This document shows, one piece after another, positions 48,077 through 60,783 of a DNA stretch of 64,000 nucleotides. Both the position numbers and the translations under genes were made by a program. The notes beneath the pieces were generated by a model. The model searched no databases. It was not told where the DNA came from and worked only from the letters and a program-made list of their open reading frames with translations. The stretch is from positions 868,001 through 932,000 of the forward strand of contig NW_020194560.1 in the NCBI RefSeq assembly GCF_002865645.1, in the 5' to 3' direction. The first letter of the stretch is position 1; each line of letters starts with the position of its first letter. This DNA comes from Hyaloscypha bicolor E. Lineage: Eukaryota; Ascomycota; Leotiomycetes; Helotiales; Hyaloscyphaceae.

Positions 48077-48950
48077 GAAGAGGGAATAGTGTGGAAAAAG
48101 TGTATGCAAAGGAGATGCGATAGTGGCTGGAGGTCGAGTGTGGGCGGAAATTCCGAGAACTTATGTAATCCTGAGCGGCCTCAGGCAGAGACAGACGAGG
48201 CCTGCCATGACTGATGGAGAGCCGTTTCTGGCTCCTGGATTGAGGGCTTGGATGGTCAGGATGATTAAAGATAATAACCAGCAATTTTTGGGAGGGGACG
48301 TCGGGGTCATCGTGCTGAACGAACCGAGGAACGTGCGCTGCGGGCAGAGTTTACAGTAGCGAGCGGTCGAGGCTGCGTAAAACAGCGGCCGAATTCAGCG
48401 GGCCAAACCGCAGTACTCAGTCATAGTCATATGGTAGAATACGTAGAGGGAGCTCCAAACCCCAAGATTCGTAGTGTGGCCGCTTGTGCCTTCTTTAACA
48501 ACTATACAAAAACATTCATTGCGGAGCAGTAGGTAAGTAAGTGCGAGTTATATCAAATAAGTTAGGCAATTACTCAGCAAATAGACGTCATAGTCATATA
48601 TTTAAATACGATAACGTTGAATTGGTGGTGTTTGTGACGGTCGTGGCCTGGGCTGCCGGTCACATGATTAGCTTGGCTCTAGTTTCAGGCTAAGGAGCCG
48701 ACGTCTGGCTGAATCACTAGTCACGTGCTCATTCACAAGAGGGATCCAAAATCTGCTCCGGCAAGAACCCTTCCTTATAAGGGAGCAGAAACGAATTCCC
48801 GGGCAAATGCTCACGTCCGCAGACTAAAACGGAACTAGCGAAAGGGAAAATTAATCCTGAGTCTATGGGTATTCTTTATTAAGCTAATAAATAGGTCAGA
48901 GGTCCTAGCAAAATATCCTCGAGGTCAAGTATAAATATCCATTTGCCAAG
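47424..48950. other. 5' flank of TPR-CHAT gene and unassigned DNA
   Basis: 47424-47530 resembles one more TPR unit on the minus strand, out of frame with the gene. A segment of about 30 bases (gaggaggggatygyagccaa) occurs twice, near 47816 and 48007. Purine-rich sequence dominates 47600-48100. Frames of 60-135 codons at 47618-48360 on both strands have no domain content. Composition drifts to AT-rich after about 48950. Confidence 0.5.
48045..48072 (+). repeat. GA dinucleotide microsatellite
   Basis: Fourteen uninterrupted GA units lie in the purine-rich flank upstream of the TPR-CHAT gene. Confidence 0.95.
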
Positions 48951-49792
48951 TATGTTATTTGCCTTTTCCAACCATTTTGATATAGCCGTTTAAAGATCGG
49001 TATTACCGCTAAAGTCAGTCTTTTTGGCCAGTTCAACTACCTCTATACCTCTTTATAAGATTGTACTTATAGAACTAGTAATACATAATGCTTTCAAGTA
49101 AGAGTTAAAGTAATAGAATAATTAAATATCTCTTATTCCCTTATAGCTAATCTCTGGTAATGGTTCAATATATAGGATTAAGGCTATTTGGTTCTTTTCT
49201 TAATACTATTATAAAAATATAATATCTAAGATAAGACTTTATAATATTAGTTTAAACCTAAAGCCTTATTTAAGAAATTTAAATTTCTAGTATATTAAAT
49301 ATATAATTCTATAATACTCTCATATAAAGTAATAAGATCTAAAAATTAATTATATTTCTATTTCTGAGTTTAGTAATTTCTTAGAAAATAGATTTAGTAT
49401 AGCTAATTTTAATAATATAATATACTATTATAAAATAAAAATTATTTAACTTTTCTTTTAATCTCTTTATTAAATTATTATATAGTATAGGAATTAGTAT
49501 AATTCCTAAAAGTTAAAAAAGTATAGTAGAAAGTAATAAGTAATATTACTAGTTAAGTATAATAACTAGTATAGGAATATAATCTACTAAGGACAGGATA
49601 TTAGAAATAGATATAAAATAAAGCTAAGCCGGAATTACTTAAATAGAATAATACTAAAGATTAAGATATTCTCTTTACTTTATTCTATAGCTTAGTATTT
49701 TCTAATATATGAGATTCTTTAAACTTTAAGCCTTTAACTATTATATTAATCCTATTATTATATTAAGAATACTTGGCTAAAAAGAAATTTAT
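48951..49792. other. AT-rich block, no gene
   Basis: The transition into the second AT-rich compartment occurs here. No readable domain, LTR or tandem repeat was recognised. Confidence 0.55.
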
Positions 49793-50049
49793 TATAAGTA
49801 TAAAATCTAGAATCTAGAAAATATAGTTAGATTATTTCTATTTTAATAATTTAAAGCTAAAGAGAGAAAAGAATCTTAAAAAAGTCTTGAATCTAAATAA
49901 TTATAAGCTATATATAGGCCTATATACTAGCTTAAGCTCGGGGTTATATATAATAATCAGGTAATTATAGATATCTTACTTAAATATTAGATATCTCTCT
50001 AGCTCTAGTCTAATTCCTACTAGTACTATATATTATAGTAATTATAATA
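49793..50049 (-). repeat. Left LTR of gypsy copy 2
   Basis: It aligns with 55634-55899 and 17018-17300, with shared landmarks taagctatata, gcctatatactagcttaagctcgg split across all copies, and a common end near tatattataataactataata. Confidence 0.8.
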
Positions 50050-53000
50050 TTACTTCTTTTCTTAAAATAAGCTTATTTCCGAGCTTTAAAAGTTTCTATT
50101 AAATTTCTAAATTACAGGTTATATATTAAAGGCCGGGGCCTTTTATATATAACTTTAAAGAATTTCTATTTATATTATATAATTTCGGTAGTATATTATT
50201 CTTAGTATAATTTAATTAATAAAAGAGATTTTAGAATAGTTCTAGCTATTTGAAGTTTTTATTATAGAAGCTCTAAAAAGCTAGGGTATTATTATTTAAT
50301 AAGGAAGTAAGATATTACTTTAGATCTGGTTCCTAGTCTTTTTACTAAATTTAGTACTTTAGCTTCTTATAAAACAGTTTTATTACTTATATTTCTTGAA
50401 TTTTATATTCTATTTTCCTGTCTTATAATTCTAATAATAAAAGCTCCGGATTTATTTATTTGGGAAAGAAGTTATCTGGATTTTTATATAATTTCTTTAT
50501 ATAAAATACCAGATATATTCTTATTAATTCCGGAAGCTTAAGCCTAAAGAAATATTTTACTTATTTCAGGATTTTATATAATTCTTCTATTTAGTAAGCT
50601 AGCTTATAACTCGGATAATTATTTTTCTAATACTTAATAATAATTTATATCTTATTTCTTATTTTAAAATTTACTAATTAGTAATACTTATTAGCTTAAA
50701 TAATATAATATTCTTATACTTATATTATATTCTCTTATATTTTTTATTATAATTTATAGAGTTATATTACTAGGGCTTTTATTTCCTATTTATTTAACTT
50801 TTTCTTTAGGATACCTAATTATATTTGGGTTTTCTAGTTAAATAATATCTGTAGTTTATAGCCCTTCTTTATAAGAAACGGGAATTAGCTTATAATTTTA
50901 TAAACTAAAGCTACTTACTAGTAATTAATTATTATTACTTATTTGTTCTAATTATTCTAATAATAATTTATATAGAAATATAGCTATTAGTTAAAATACT
51001 AGTTAATAATTTCTATCTAGCTATTAGTTTAGAAATAATTAATAATTAATAACTTGAGCTTTATACTAATATATTTATAGAACTTGTTCTATAAATCTAA
51101 TATAAAGTAAAGGCCTTAATTAGATATTATAATCTCTAGAATACTAATTTAGTAAATTATATAAGTAAGAAATAAAAATACTAACTTTTTAGTTATTACT
51201 ATATCTCAAACAGGAATTATAATAGAGTACTTATCTAGATAGTTAATAAAGATTACTATTATATTATACTTATTTCTATTTTCTAGATATTTCTTGAAAT
51301 TTACTAATATATATTACTAGAAATAATTAGGAACTAGTAATAAATACAAGAGCCCTAGCTTCTTATTTCTAGAAATATAAGATTATTAATAGATATAATA
51401 ATTATTCCTATACTAATTAATATTTATATCTTAGCCTAGCTAGTAGTAATAAGCCTAAAGAAGCTATTAAAGCTTAATTAATTCTAAGTATCTTATTAGG
51501 GGCTATATATATATTTCCTAAATAAGAATAATATATAAGAATATTTCAGATATTATTATATTATTAGATATAAATAGTTTATTATATTATAAGAAAAGGC
51601 CGTCTTATAGTATCTAAGTACTTTCTTTTTTATTTCTTGCCTTATTCTATAGTTTTTCTAGTTCTAGTAATTCTTAGTTCTTATTTAATAGCTTATTTAC
51701 TAGCTATATATTATTATACTAGGTTTCTTTTTAAGCCGGGCTTATAAAAGCCTTAATTAGGGCTAATTAGAAATCCTATATAATATTATTATTAATCTTT
51801 TATTATAGAAGGAAAATTTGGGTCTAGTAAATTATTATAATCTTATTCTAAATAATTATATTTTTATATTTCCTATTTAGGGCATTTGCTTATTTATTTA
51901 ACTTGCCTATTTAATATATAAGCTTAAAATAATAGCAGGAAAAGTACTTTACCTAGTAAGCTTATCTTATTAAAAGCTTTTTTATAGTTATAAAGTATTT
52001 GAGAACTCGGTAATCTAAATAAATTATAAAGAATACTTCTTATAGGCCTTTTAGTTCCGCTTATTATTTAGTTAAAAAAAGAATAATAATAAGTATTTCT
52101 TTATTATAAATATTATAATTTAGTTTTACTAATTATATAGTCTTTAAAAAGAATATTACTAGATACTAGAATTCTATCTAGAAGTCTTATTATAAGAAAA
52201 TATTAGTTATAACTCTATTTAATATATCTGTTTTAATTATAATAAAGAGATTTAAATTATAGTAATATAAAATTAGTACCGAGAATATAGTTTATTTTAG
52301 CTTAGTAAAACTTTCTTAATACTAATCTATTTATTTAAATAGAACTTCCTTATATATTAGAGCTATTAGAGGCTTTACTATATAGCTATATTTCATAATA
52401 AAATACTAATAAAAGTTATAAAAACCTAGAAAGCCTTATATTTCTTTAACTATTTTTTAGTAATTACTAGTTCTTAATAATTACTATTTTATCTAGATTT
52501 ATTTTAATATCTCTAGTAAAGATAATAAAGCCTAGATACTTTATATAAGTAACCTTAAACTCTAATTTCTTAATATTTACTTAAAGGCTAGTATTCTATA
52601 ATTACTAAAAAAATCTTTTATATATAGTTTTTATATTTTAGGGAATTATTCAAATAAATTAGGATATTATTTAAATAAGCTATATAAAAAATATTAAGGT
52701 AATTAAAGAAAATATCATTTATATATCTCTAATATATAATAAAACTATTAGTTAGGCCTTTCTAAAAAAACTTTATATTTATAGGCCCTATATTTTATAT
52801 AAAATATTATAAGTTCTTTTAATTCTAGATCTATTTAGATCTAATAAAATACTTGCTAAATATCTAGCTTTATATAAACCTTGGCTTGAACTAGCTATAT
52901 AAAGGTCTTATAAATAAAAGAAAAAGAATAATAATTCTTTTATATTAAGTTATTTAGCTTATAATAATTAATATAGAATTAGAAAGCTTTATTAGTCTTC

Positions 53001-55633
53001 TTTATAAAAAGAATTAGAAATGTGAAAGAAAACTAGCTTAGCTTAATAAAGTCTTATTAGAGGTTTTCTTTAAGGAAATACTTAATCTCTTATAGCTTAT
53101 AAGTTAATTATTAATAAAGCGGGAAATATTTTAGGCTTTCTAGGCTTTTAGAATTATTAATCTAAATCTTATAATTATATAGTTAATATAGAAATAAAAT
53201 ATTTAATACTTCTTTTAAGAAAATATTTATAAAATCTTTAAACTTCTTTAGTAAAACTCTTACTAGCTACTATAGCTCCGTTTTTCCTAGCTATTATTTA
53301 TCTGAAATAAACTTATTCTCTTATTATAATTCTAGCTTTTTATTAATCTCGAAAAATAATATTATAAAAAAAAAAATCTTCTTTTTTTATAGGTTTATCT
53401 AGAAAGCAGCTAGTAAAATACCTATAATATTAACTATAGGCCTTAACTAGCTCTTATAGCTTTTCTTTAGATAATATAGTTTTAATATTTCTGTTTCTAG
53501 CTTAGAAAAAACTTTTATATTTCTTAAGATTACTTGTATTTCTCTATAATATTAAGCTTAATTCTTTTACTATATATGGCTTTCTAAGCCCGGCTTAAAA
53601 AAAGAATAAGAAGATTTCTTCTTTATAAGCTAAGGTCTCTAGAACTTATTTATAGCTATAACTTTATTCTTTTTATTTATATTTTCTTAGTACTAGTTAC
53701 TTTTCTCAGGTTTCAAATTCTTATATATAATAATTAGGACCTTATCCTAACTCTTTTTTCTAGGCTAATTATCTAGCTAGATTAATTTTCTATTCTTATA
53801 ATTAATTAGGATACTAGTATTTATAAATTACTATTATCCCAAAATTATATTATATTTTCCTAGTTTTATAACTAGTATAAATACTAGATCTTTTCGTTTA
53901 TTAATTAAGAATATAAATTTAATATAGTAAGTAATAAATATAGCCTACTTATTATTAAACTCTCTTATATTATAGAATAATACTAGTTAAATAGACTTAA
54001 TATCTAGAAATTATTTAATTATTCTTATAAATTTAGAATTAATAAAAGTATATTTATTTATTCTAGTATTAATAAAAGAAGAAATCTTAATACCTAATCT
54101 ATTATTACTAATTATATAAGAGAATATAAATACTTTATTTCCTAGTAACTAGCTTAAATTAACTTTTACTATATTTATATAATATAGCCCTAAAAAGAAA
54201 ACTTTCTTTAAAAGTTCTTATATCCCTATTCTATATTCTTAAATAAATTACTTATAGTAAATACTACTAGCTTAGCTACTAAGACTTGTTTTATATACTT
54301 TATCTTAGACTTTAGATAGTTTCTAGATATATAACTAAATCTATTATAATTATAATACTTGAGATTTAAAAATCCGGGCTTCGGAATAATAGGCTTATTT
54401 ATTACTAGAGTTTTAAAAGCGGGCTTTATATAAGGGGCGCTTTCTGAACTTGGCTTATTTATATTTTTATTAGCTTTTTTAGATATCTAGTCTTTCTTTT
54501 TATAATAAGCTCGGATTTACTAATTATTTATAATATAATATTATATAAACTTTATAATATAAATAGCCGAGTTATTATAATATATAGCTATAGCCTTTTA
54601 GAGCTTTCAGGTAAGCTTATTATTTAGGTTATTTTTAAGATCTTATAAGTTAATATTTCTATTTATTATATATCTTAGAAATAAGATATAGAATTCCTAA
54701 AAAGTCTAGCTCTTTTTTATAAATAGCTTCTTAAAGGCTTATTAAGTATTATATTTCTTATTCGAGTTACTATATAGCTTCTCTAGATAAATATATAGTT
54801 CTCTAATAATCTTATATATATATTAATTATTCTAGTTTAGGTAAAAAGAAATTAGTATAAGAATATAACTATTTATATAGCCGGAAATATAAATAATCTT
54901 AAGGTTCTTTATCTAGTAAGTATTAGAATTACTATAAAGCTTATTCTTAATCTAAACTAACTAATTATTAAAAGTAATATTATTCTTAGTTATATCTTTA
55001 GAAATAAAAGAATTAGGGAATTTAACTAAATATTTATTTTCTGGAATAAGAGAACTAGTTATTCTAGTAGGCTATATAATAAGCTTTTTAATAATAGCTT
55101 TATTCTTTTATAAGGCTTATTTAGTTTCTTTTAGCTAATTATAATAATTCTTATTATAAATAAGAATATTATATATCTTTAGAATTAGCTTAATAATTTT
55201 CTTATATAAAGCCTCTAGGCTCCGGAATAACTCTTAGAAGTTTGCCTTTAATAGAGCAGGTCTTTTTTCTTTTTTAGTTCTCTAAAAGAAAGTATTTTTC
55301 TAATTATAAGTATTAATAAAATATTCGGACTTCTTAGGAAACTTAATAAGAGACTCTAGTTTATCTTCTAGTAATATACTAGTAATATCTCGTATTATAG
55401 CTTCTTTTAACTTATCTAGTTATTCCGGAACTTGCTTTCTTATAAATCTTTATTTAGTAATAAGATTACTAGCCTATTTACTTACCTAGCTAGTCTAGGG
55501 CTTTCTTTTATTCTTATATTAATTAACTAGTATAGGAATAATTATAGTATATTATATTTATATTTATTAAAAACTAATTAGGTAAATATTATTTAAATTC
55601 TCTATAGAATTAAGAAATAAGTAAACTTTGAAT

Positions 55634-55899
55634 TATATTATAAATATAAGATCTAGAGCCTAGAAAATATAATTAGACTATTTCTATTTTAATAATTTAA
55701 AGCTAAAGAGAAAAAAGGATCTCGAAAAAGCCTCGGATCTAAATAATTATAAGCTATATACGGGCCTATATACTAGCTTAAGCTCGGGGTTATATATAAT
55801 AATTAGATAATTATAAATGCCTTACTTAGATACTAGATATCTTTCTAGTTCTAGTCTAACTTCTATTAGTACTATATATTATAATAACTATAATAATAT
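55634..55899 (-). repeat. Right LTR of gypsy copy 2
   Basis: This is the partner of 49793-50049. It lies at the element's 5' end, because the element is on the minus strand. It is slightly less A/T-converted than the left LTR. Confidence 0.8.
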
Positions 55900-57200
55900 T
55901 AATATTAAATTATATCTATAATATTTATATTTATTTTCAAAATTATATATTTTTATATATAATTCCTATTAGCTAAATTCCTATATTTATAAAGGCTAGA
56001 AATAAGAATTAATTTCATTTATTATTTTTACTATTATTATTAGAAATCTCTATATTATTTTCTAAGAACCTTAGAATTCATTTCTTTATATTTTATAAGA
56101 AGCTAGAATAGAATTAAAAGCAAGAATATTACTATTAAAGAATAATATTAAGACTAATAGCTTCTCTAATTCAGTTTTCTAAATTCGTCTTATTATTATT
56201 AAAGAAGCTTTTTGTCTTATTTAAATTATTAGCTATAAAATACTATAAATATTATTTTAAATTATATAAATACTTTTAAGTTATTTTTTGCAATATTATA
56301 TATATAAAAGACTTATTTCTTATAGCTATAATATAAGTATTTATAACTCGCTAATTCTTATATAGCTTAATATAATACTTTTAAGAAATGTTTTATATTA
56401 GACCGGATTTTATTATTTTTAAATATTTAAATATTAATTTATCTAAAATATTCTTAAATATATTATATATTTTTTAATTCTTTTTAATATAAATATTATT
56501 GATTTTTTTATTAGCCTAGAAATCTCTATTAAATATATATTTTATTAAATATTACTAAATTCAAATATTAATTAAAACTTCTATTTCTTTTTAAAAGCTT
56601 ATATAATAAAGTAATTAATTATAATAACTTGAAATTCTTTAAAATACTTCGATTTTTAATAAGCTATTATTTCTAATTATATACTTAATACTTTATTTTA
56701 TATTAAAAGAAATTATTATTATACTAATAAATATAAACTTTAATTAAGATATATATAAGATTTTAAATTATTTTATTCTTTATTTTTTCGGCTTTTATAA
56801 ATTTAATCTTTTTTTTAGCTTATTTTTTGAGTTTCTTTTATACTTTTAATAATTATTAAGTTTCTTTTAATATATAAAATAAATTATATAAAATCCCTTT
56901 ATTTAATATTAGAATATATTTCTATTAATATAAACTACTTTTTACTAAATAAAGAAATAAAAATATATAAAGATCTAAATTATATCTTATTTTATTTAAT
57001 ATAAAAATAACGCGTTTTATTAAAGAAATAAAATTACTTTAGCTAGTAAATACTTCCAAATACTTAAGTAATAAATAATAACGAGAACTACTAGTACGGG
57101 ATCGGGCCGGGATATAGTTCTCGGATAGAAGCTAATAATAATAAAGCTAAATGAAATTGAGTTAGTTTTATTTAAGTATACTAATTAGGCCCTTATATAA
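55900..57200. other. AT-rich block ending near 57100
   Basis: No domain was readable. A short GC-richer stretch at about 57075-57125 marks the border with the next normal-GC island. Confidence 0.55.
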
Positions 57201-57759
57201 GGAATAGTACTTATTAAACTAATCGAATATACTCTATATTTGGGTTAGTACTATCCCACGCCTCTTGGCTAAATATAGAAAGTCCAATTCTCTTCCAAAA
57301 TCCAGTTTTCTTCCGAATTAGAAGCGTATTTAAAAGTAATATTATTGCCTTCCCCGAGTCCCTCGTATAACAGTGGCCTACCAATAGCAGCACTAAATTC
57401 CAAACCCGGCACAGCTTCAGCGTGGCTACAGTGGCCATTTGCCACCCCAGCTTACCTAACTATAGTAGCCTTAGGTACCAAAAACTCCAACCTATTCTAT
57501 TAGATGTAACGTCTCCAGCTCAACGATATCAATGCAACCAAGAATCGTACGCAGGACTCAATTAGGGCAAATCAAGTATATTGTCAACCGTGCAGAGCAA
57601 ACTACGGAGGGATTCTGGCCACGTGTAAGGGCTAGAAGTGAGACGTGCTTGAAACAAGTAGTCAGAAGCCCCAGGCCGCCATACACACTTCAACATATTC
57701 ACCAAAGTAGGAAAGCCACCTATTCATCCCCTCACAAGGCTCTCGCGCCGGACAGTCCG

Positions 57760-60615
57760 TCATTGCATATCAGTATCCTTATTCTCAGCCAGATGGCGCC
57801 AATTGGGTTGGCCAATGATCTTCTCTGTAAGCATGGTTTGAATCTCAGCAGAGGTAAATCCGAGTGATAAAAGGACTTCAGTATATGCGCTACCCGGCGG
57901 GACGGCTGCCGCGACCGGCGCGAGGTTTTGACCGTTGAAGCGAAACCATGTAGGCTCAAGAGCCGTGGTTTCTAGTCCACCGCATTTCGTCCGGCGGAAT
58001 CGGACCGTTTCACTGGGTTTATCCATATACCTTTGTTTGAGCGCCGCGATAGTGAGCACAGGAACGACCAACGCATCTCGTTCTCGCAGAAACTCGGTTG
58101 CTTCTTTTACCGTCAAACCGCGCATTGCCTCCGACAGATCGTCGGTGGCTTCGGCAAAGACCCAACCGTCGGTAAGTTGATGGAGCCGGGCGGTTGCGCT
58201 CGGGCCAATGGCTCTCGGCCCGTGTGCTGTCGCTGCTCCCGGACCGGCCTGGAACGGAAACTGTACGAGCGCGGCTCCCCGCGCGAGGGAGGTCTCGGTC
58301 CAGTCGCCTTTCTGGTCGCCGCGCCGCTCGCGAGCTTGAAGGCCCACAAGTGCAGCAAAGGCCCCGAGGTAACCGGTGAGGTAGTCGACGCAGGAGGCGA
58401 TGCCGTGCAGCAGAGGCATGTCCTTCGTGCCAAAGCGGCTCATGATTCCGGTTGCGGCCTGCAAGAGCGGGTCATACCCGGGGCGGTCGTCGTGGCCCGA
58501 CGGTCGCTCGCCCTTGAAGGCGCTGACCTGGATTCCAATCGCGCGGGGATTGATTTTTGCCAGCTGCGCTCGGCTCAGACCAAGTCTTTCGGTCCCGCTG
58601 TCCGTCGCATTTATGACGACGATGTCGGCCGTGGCCACGAGGCGCTCGAGAACCTCACGCCCTGCCGGGGTCCTCAAATCGACGAGAATGCTCTGCTTGC
58701 CCTGGCCGACATCACCAGCCCAAATAATCGTGACGAGCGGCTGATGATCGGGTCGGGTCGTATCAATTTTGTAGACCGTGGCGCCGAGTTCGGCGAGAAG
58801 GCGGCCGCAGGCGGGACCCGCGATGACATTCGCGAGATCGACAACCACATAGCCAACCAAGGGTTTGAGGCCAGCGGAAGCCGCGCCAGACGCGCCAGAC
58901 GCGCCAGACGGATGTTGAACCTTCGACGACGTCGTTGTAGCCGCCGCCAGCCGCCGTCCGGGTTGAAGGGGGGGATAGGGTTGGGCGGACTGGACGCTGG
59001 CTGAGCGTCCTAGCTGAGGACGGTCCAGTCCGGCGATTTCCTCAACGAGGCCGGACTCTCGCGCCCATGAACTCCTCATCCATTCTGGGAAATCCTGGAC
59101 GATGGCACAAGGAACCTGCGCCTCCGCGAACAGCTCTTCCCATTCCACCGCGGATTTCGTTGAAAAGGCCTTCTCCATCAATGCCGCAAGTTTGATATTC
59201 AAATCGTTTCGCATCCCTTGAGGTAATGCGATGTTGCGGTCCGCGACGAGCTCGCTCGCCGGATCATAGGGAGAAGCATCGACAATGCCCATTTCCTTTA
59301 CATGCTTGTAAAGCCCCAGCAGCTCGAACATCCGAATGGCCAACCGTCGGTTCACAGTCGTCACCGGCGTCAAGAGCCGGCCGTCGGCGCTGCGATAACA
59401 ACCAGCCGTAGGGTTTAGTCTGTTGACGAGCCAGATCATATGGCTTTCATCACTACGCGCCTTGGGCACCTCGACCATGAGTTCCGGCGGGAGGGTAAGC
59501 AGCCCAGGTGGCAGGAGGTATGGCTCGACGCCCTCAAGGTCGAGCGCCAGCACGCCAACCGCCGAGAGCCCTGCGGCCAGCCTCGGGATCACGATATCGC
59601 GGCCTACGCCGCAACGTTCGCGATCGGTTAGTGCCGCCATAGACGCAACGACACCCAGCACGGCAGCGTAGACTGTGCAAAGCGGTAACGGTGTATAGGT
59701 CACGCTGCGCCCGAGCAGCTTGCTGGTTACGCCGAGGTCCGTATAGAAGCCGACCAGAGCATTCAGCAAGTCGTCACTGGCATCGGGCGGCAGATCAAAT
59801 TCAACCTCTCCGGGTGCGACCGCCGGAAAGCTGAGAGAGATTTGTGATTCAACTGACCGCGCGGAGGGTTCGCTTCCAGCGATGATGATGTCAATTCCCT
59901 CGACACTCGAAAGGACTGCAGCCGGCAGCAGGAGTTTCCCACGGTCTAGATAGTCGTCAAGTCCGCCATTTGATAGACGACCGTGGTCCAGCGAAAAAAT
60001 GTCTGCGCCTTGATCGGCGAGCAGCACTCCAGCAAGGCGGGCAGCGGGCGTAGCGCCCGTTTCCAAGACGCGGATTCCTTGTAGCGGCATGGCTGTAAGT
60101 CCGGCCGTGGCGGACTCGGCGGCAATGGGCACGTTGGCGATCTCGTCCGGATCCTCGATAAGTCGAAAGCCATAGACCTTCGAAGTGACGTCTACAAACG
60201 TCGCATTTGGCAAAATTTCGCCAAGACGAAAGTAGTGTTTCACCGTTAGGCTATCATATTCGATACCAATTTTTCCACTTTTGAGACCGAGTTCAGTCAT
60301 GACTTTCAAAATTCCGCCGAACAAATCAGATGCGAACGACGGTTCGTTATAGCTGCGGCCATAACCACGAATATCCGGCAAGAAAGACTTCTCTCCGGCT
60401 GTCAGCAGCCGTGTGACGTTCACGAGCAGGATGGGTTTACGGTTGGCCGGCGCAATCACCCCCGGGGGGTCCGAAGTGATGATTTGATTGAAACCAGAAG
60501 CATGGAAGACACTCTCCGGCTTGAGGGTGATAATGACATCAACATCAGCCTCACTCGCTGCTTCGTTCCAACGGCTAACGCGTGGAGGTGGAGTTTTGGA
60601 AGATTGGGACGCCAT
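57760..60615 (-). CDS. Creatinase-type N domain fused to two CoA-transferase family III (CaiB-like) domains
   Basis: One intronless frame. The ATG at 60615 (MASQSSKTPPPRVSRW) is preferred; an upstream in-frame ATG at 60783 would add 56 residues without domain character. Numbering below uses the longer form (1007). Residues about 70-220 resemble the N-terminal domain of creatinase/prolidase-type enzymes (VIITLKPESVFHASGF, GIEYDSLTVKHYF, GFRLIEDPDEIA). Residues about 232-600 are a degenerate CaiB fold (LQGIRVLETGATPAARLAGVLLADQGADI). An Ala/Gly/Ser linker with GASGASGA lies at 612-638. Residues 640-1000 are a second CaiB domain (VVDLANVIAGPACGRLLAELGA, RPGYDPLLQAATG, VDYLTGYLGAF with Asp800 at the catalytic position, LLSLGFTSAEIQ). 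The reaction should be CoA transfer or racemisation on acyl-CoA; the substrate is unknown. GC-rich codon use unlike the neighbouring DNA suggests possible transfer. Confidence 0.82.
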   Translation of the reverse strand: MASQSSKTPPPRVSRWNEAASEADVDVIITLKPESVFHASGFNQIITSDPPGVIAPANRKPILLVNVTRLLTAGEKSFLPDIRGYGRSYNEPSFASDLFGGILKVMTELGLKSGKIGIEYDSLTVKHYFRLGEILPNATFVDVTSKVYGFRLIEDPDEIANVPIAAESATAGLTAMPLQGIRVLETGATPAARLAGVLLADQGADIFSLDHGRLSNGGLDDYLDRGKLLLPAAVLSSVEGIDIIIAGSEPSARSVESQISLSFPAVAPGEVEFDLPPDASDDLLNALVGFYTDLGVTSKLLGRSVTYTPLPLCTVYAAVLGVVASMAALTDRERCGVGRDIVIPRLAAGLSAVGVLALDLEGVEPYLLPPGLLTLPPELMVEVPKARSDESHMIWLVNRLNPTAGCYRSADGRLLTPVTTVNRRLAIRMFELLGLYKHVKEMGIVDASPYDPASELVADRNIALPQGMRNDLNIKLAALMEKAFSTKSAVEWEELFAEAQVPCAIVQDFPEWMRSSWARESGLVEEIAGLDRPQLGRSASVQSAQPYPPLQPGRRLAAATTTSSKVQHPSGASGASGAASAGLKPLVGYVVVDLANVIAGPACGRLLAELGATVYKIDTTRPDHQPLVTIIWAGDVGQGKQSILVDLRTPAGREVLERLVATADIVVINATDSGTERLGLSRAQLAKINPRAIGIQVSAFKGERPSGHDDRPGYDPLLQAATGIMSRFGTKDMPLLHGIASCVDYLTGYLGAFAALVGLQARERRGDQKGDWTETSLARGAALVQFPFQAGPGAATAHGPRAIGPSATARLHQLTDGWVFAEATDDLSEAMRGLTVKEATEFLRERDALVVPVLTIAALKQRYMDKPSETVRFRRTKCGGLETTALEPTWFRFNGQNLAPVAAAVPPGSAYTEVLLSLGFTSAEIQTMLTEKIIGQPNWRHLAENKDTDMQ

Positions 60616-60783
60616 CGTGGTGATGTTGACGTGAAGGTGTTGATGCGACGTAGATGACGGATTAAGGTGTTTATCGCAGTTGATAATAAGTGAACGATAA
60701 CTTTTTGCCCTCTGGCAGTACGCTGAAGAGTCTTTGATTTTTCGAAGATGAAATAAGGGAGGAGAACCCTCTTTATCAATCAT

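Larger units (their letters stand above)
49793..55899 (-). mobile_element. Ty3/gypsy LTR retrotransposon, copy 2 of the 11-17 kb family
   Basis: A full-length 6.1 kb element has both LTRs (49793-50049 and 55634-55899). Its interior aligns colinearly with 11440-17018 at an offset of about 38.6 kb. On the minus strand the reverse transcriptase palm again reads YLNN (52666-52677), and the zinc knuckle at 54316-54357 has Tyr at all four metal positions. Compared with copy 1 nearly every difference is C-to-T or G-to-A, so this copy is more mutated. It encodes no intact protein. Confidence 0.85.

Noticed and set aside
48634..48990. LTR-like start TGTGACGGTCGTGGCCTGG
   Set aside because: It resembles the start of the solo LTR at 40342, but no matching end, partner or target duplication could be found.
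58033..59004. 323-codon open frame on the plus strand
   Set aside because: It lies wholly antisense to the CoA-transferase fusion gene, has no start-region or domain support, and is explained by the high GC content and codon pattern of the real gene.
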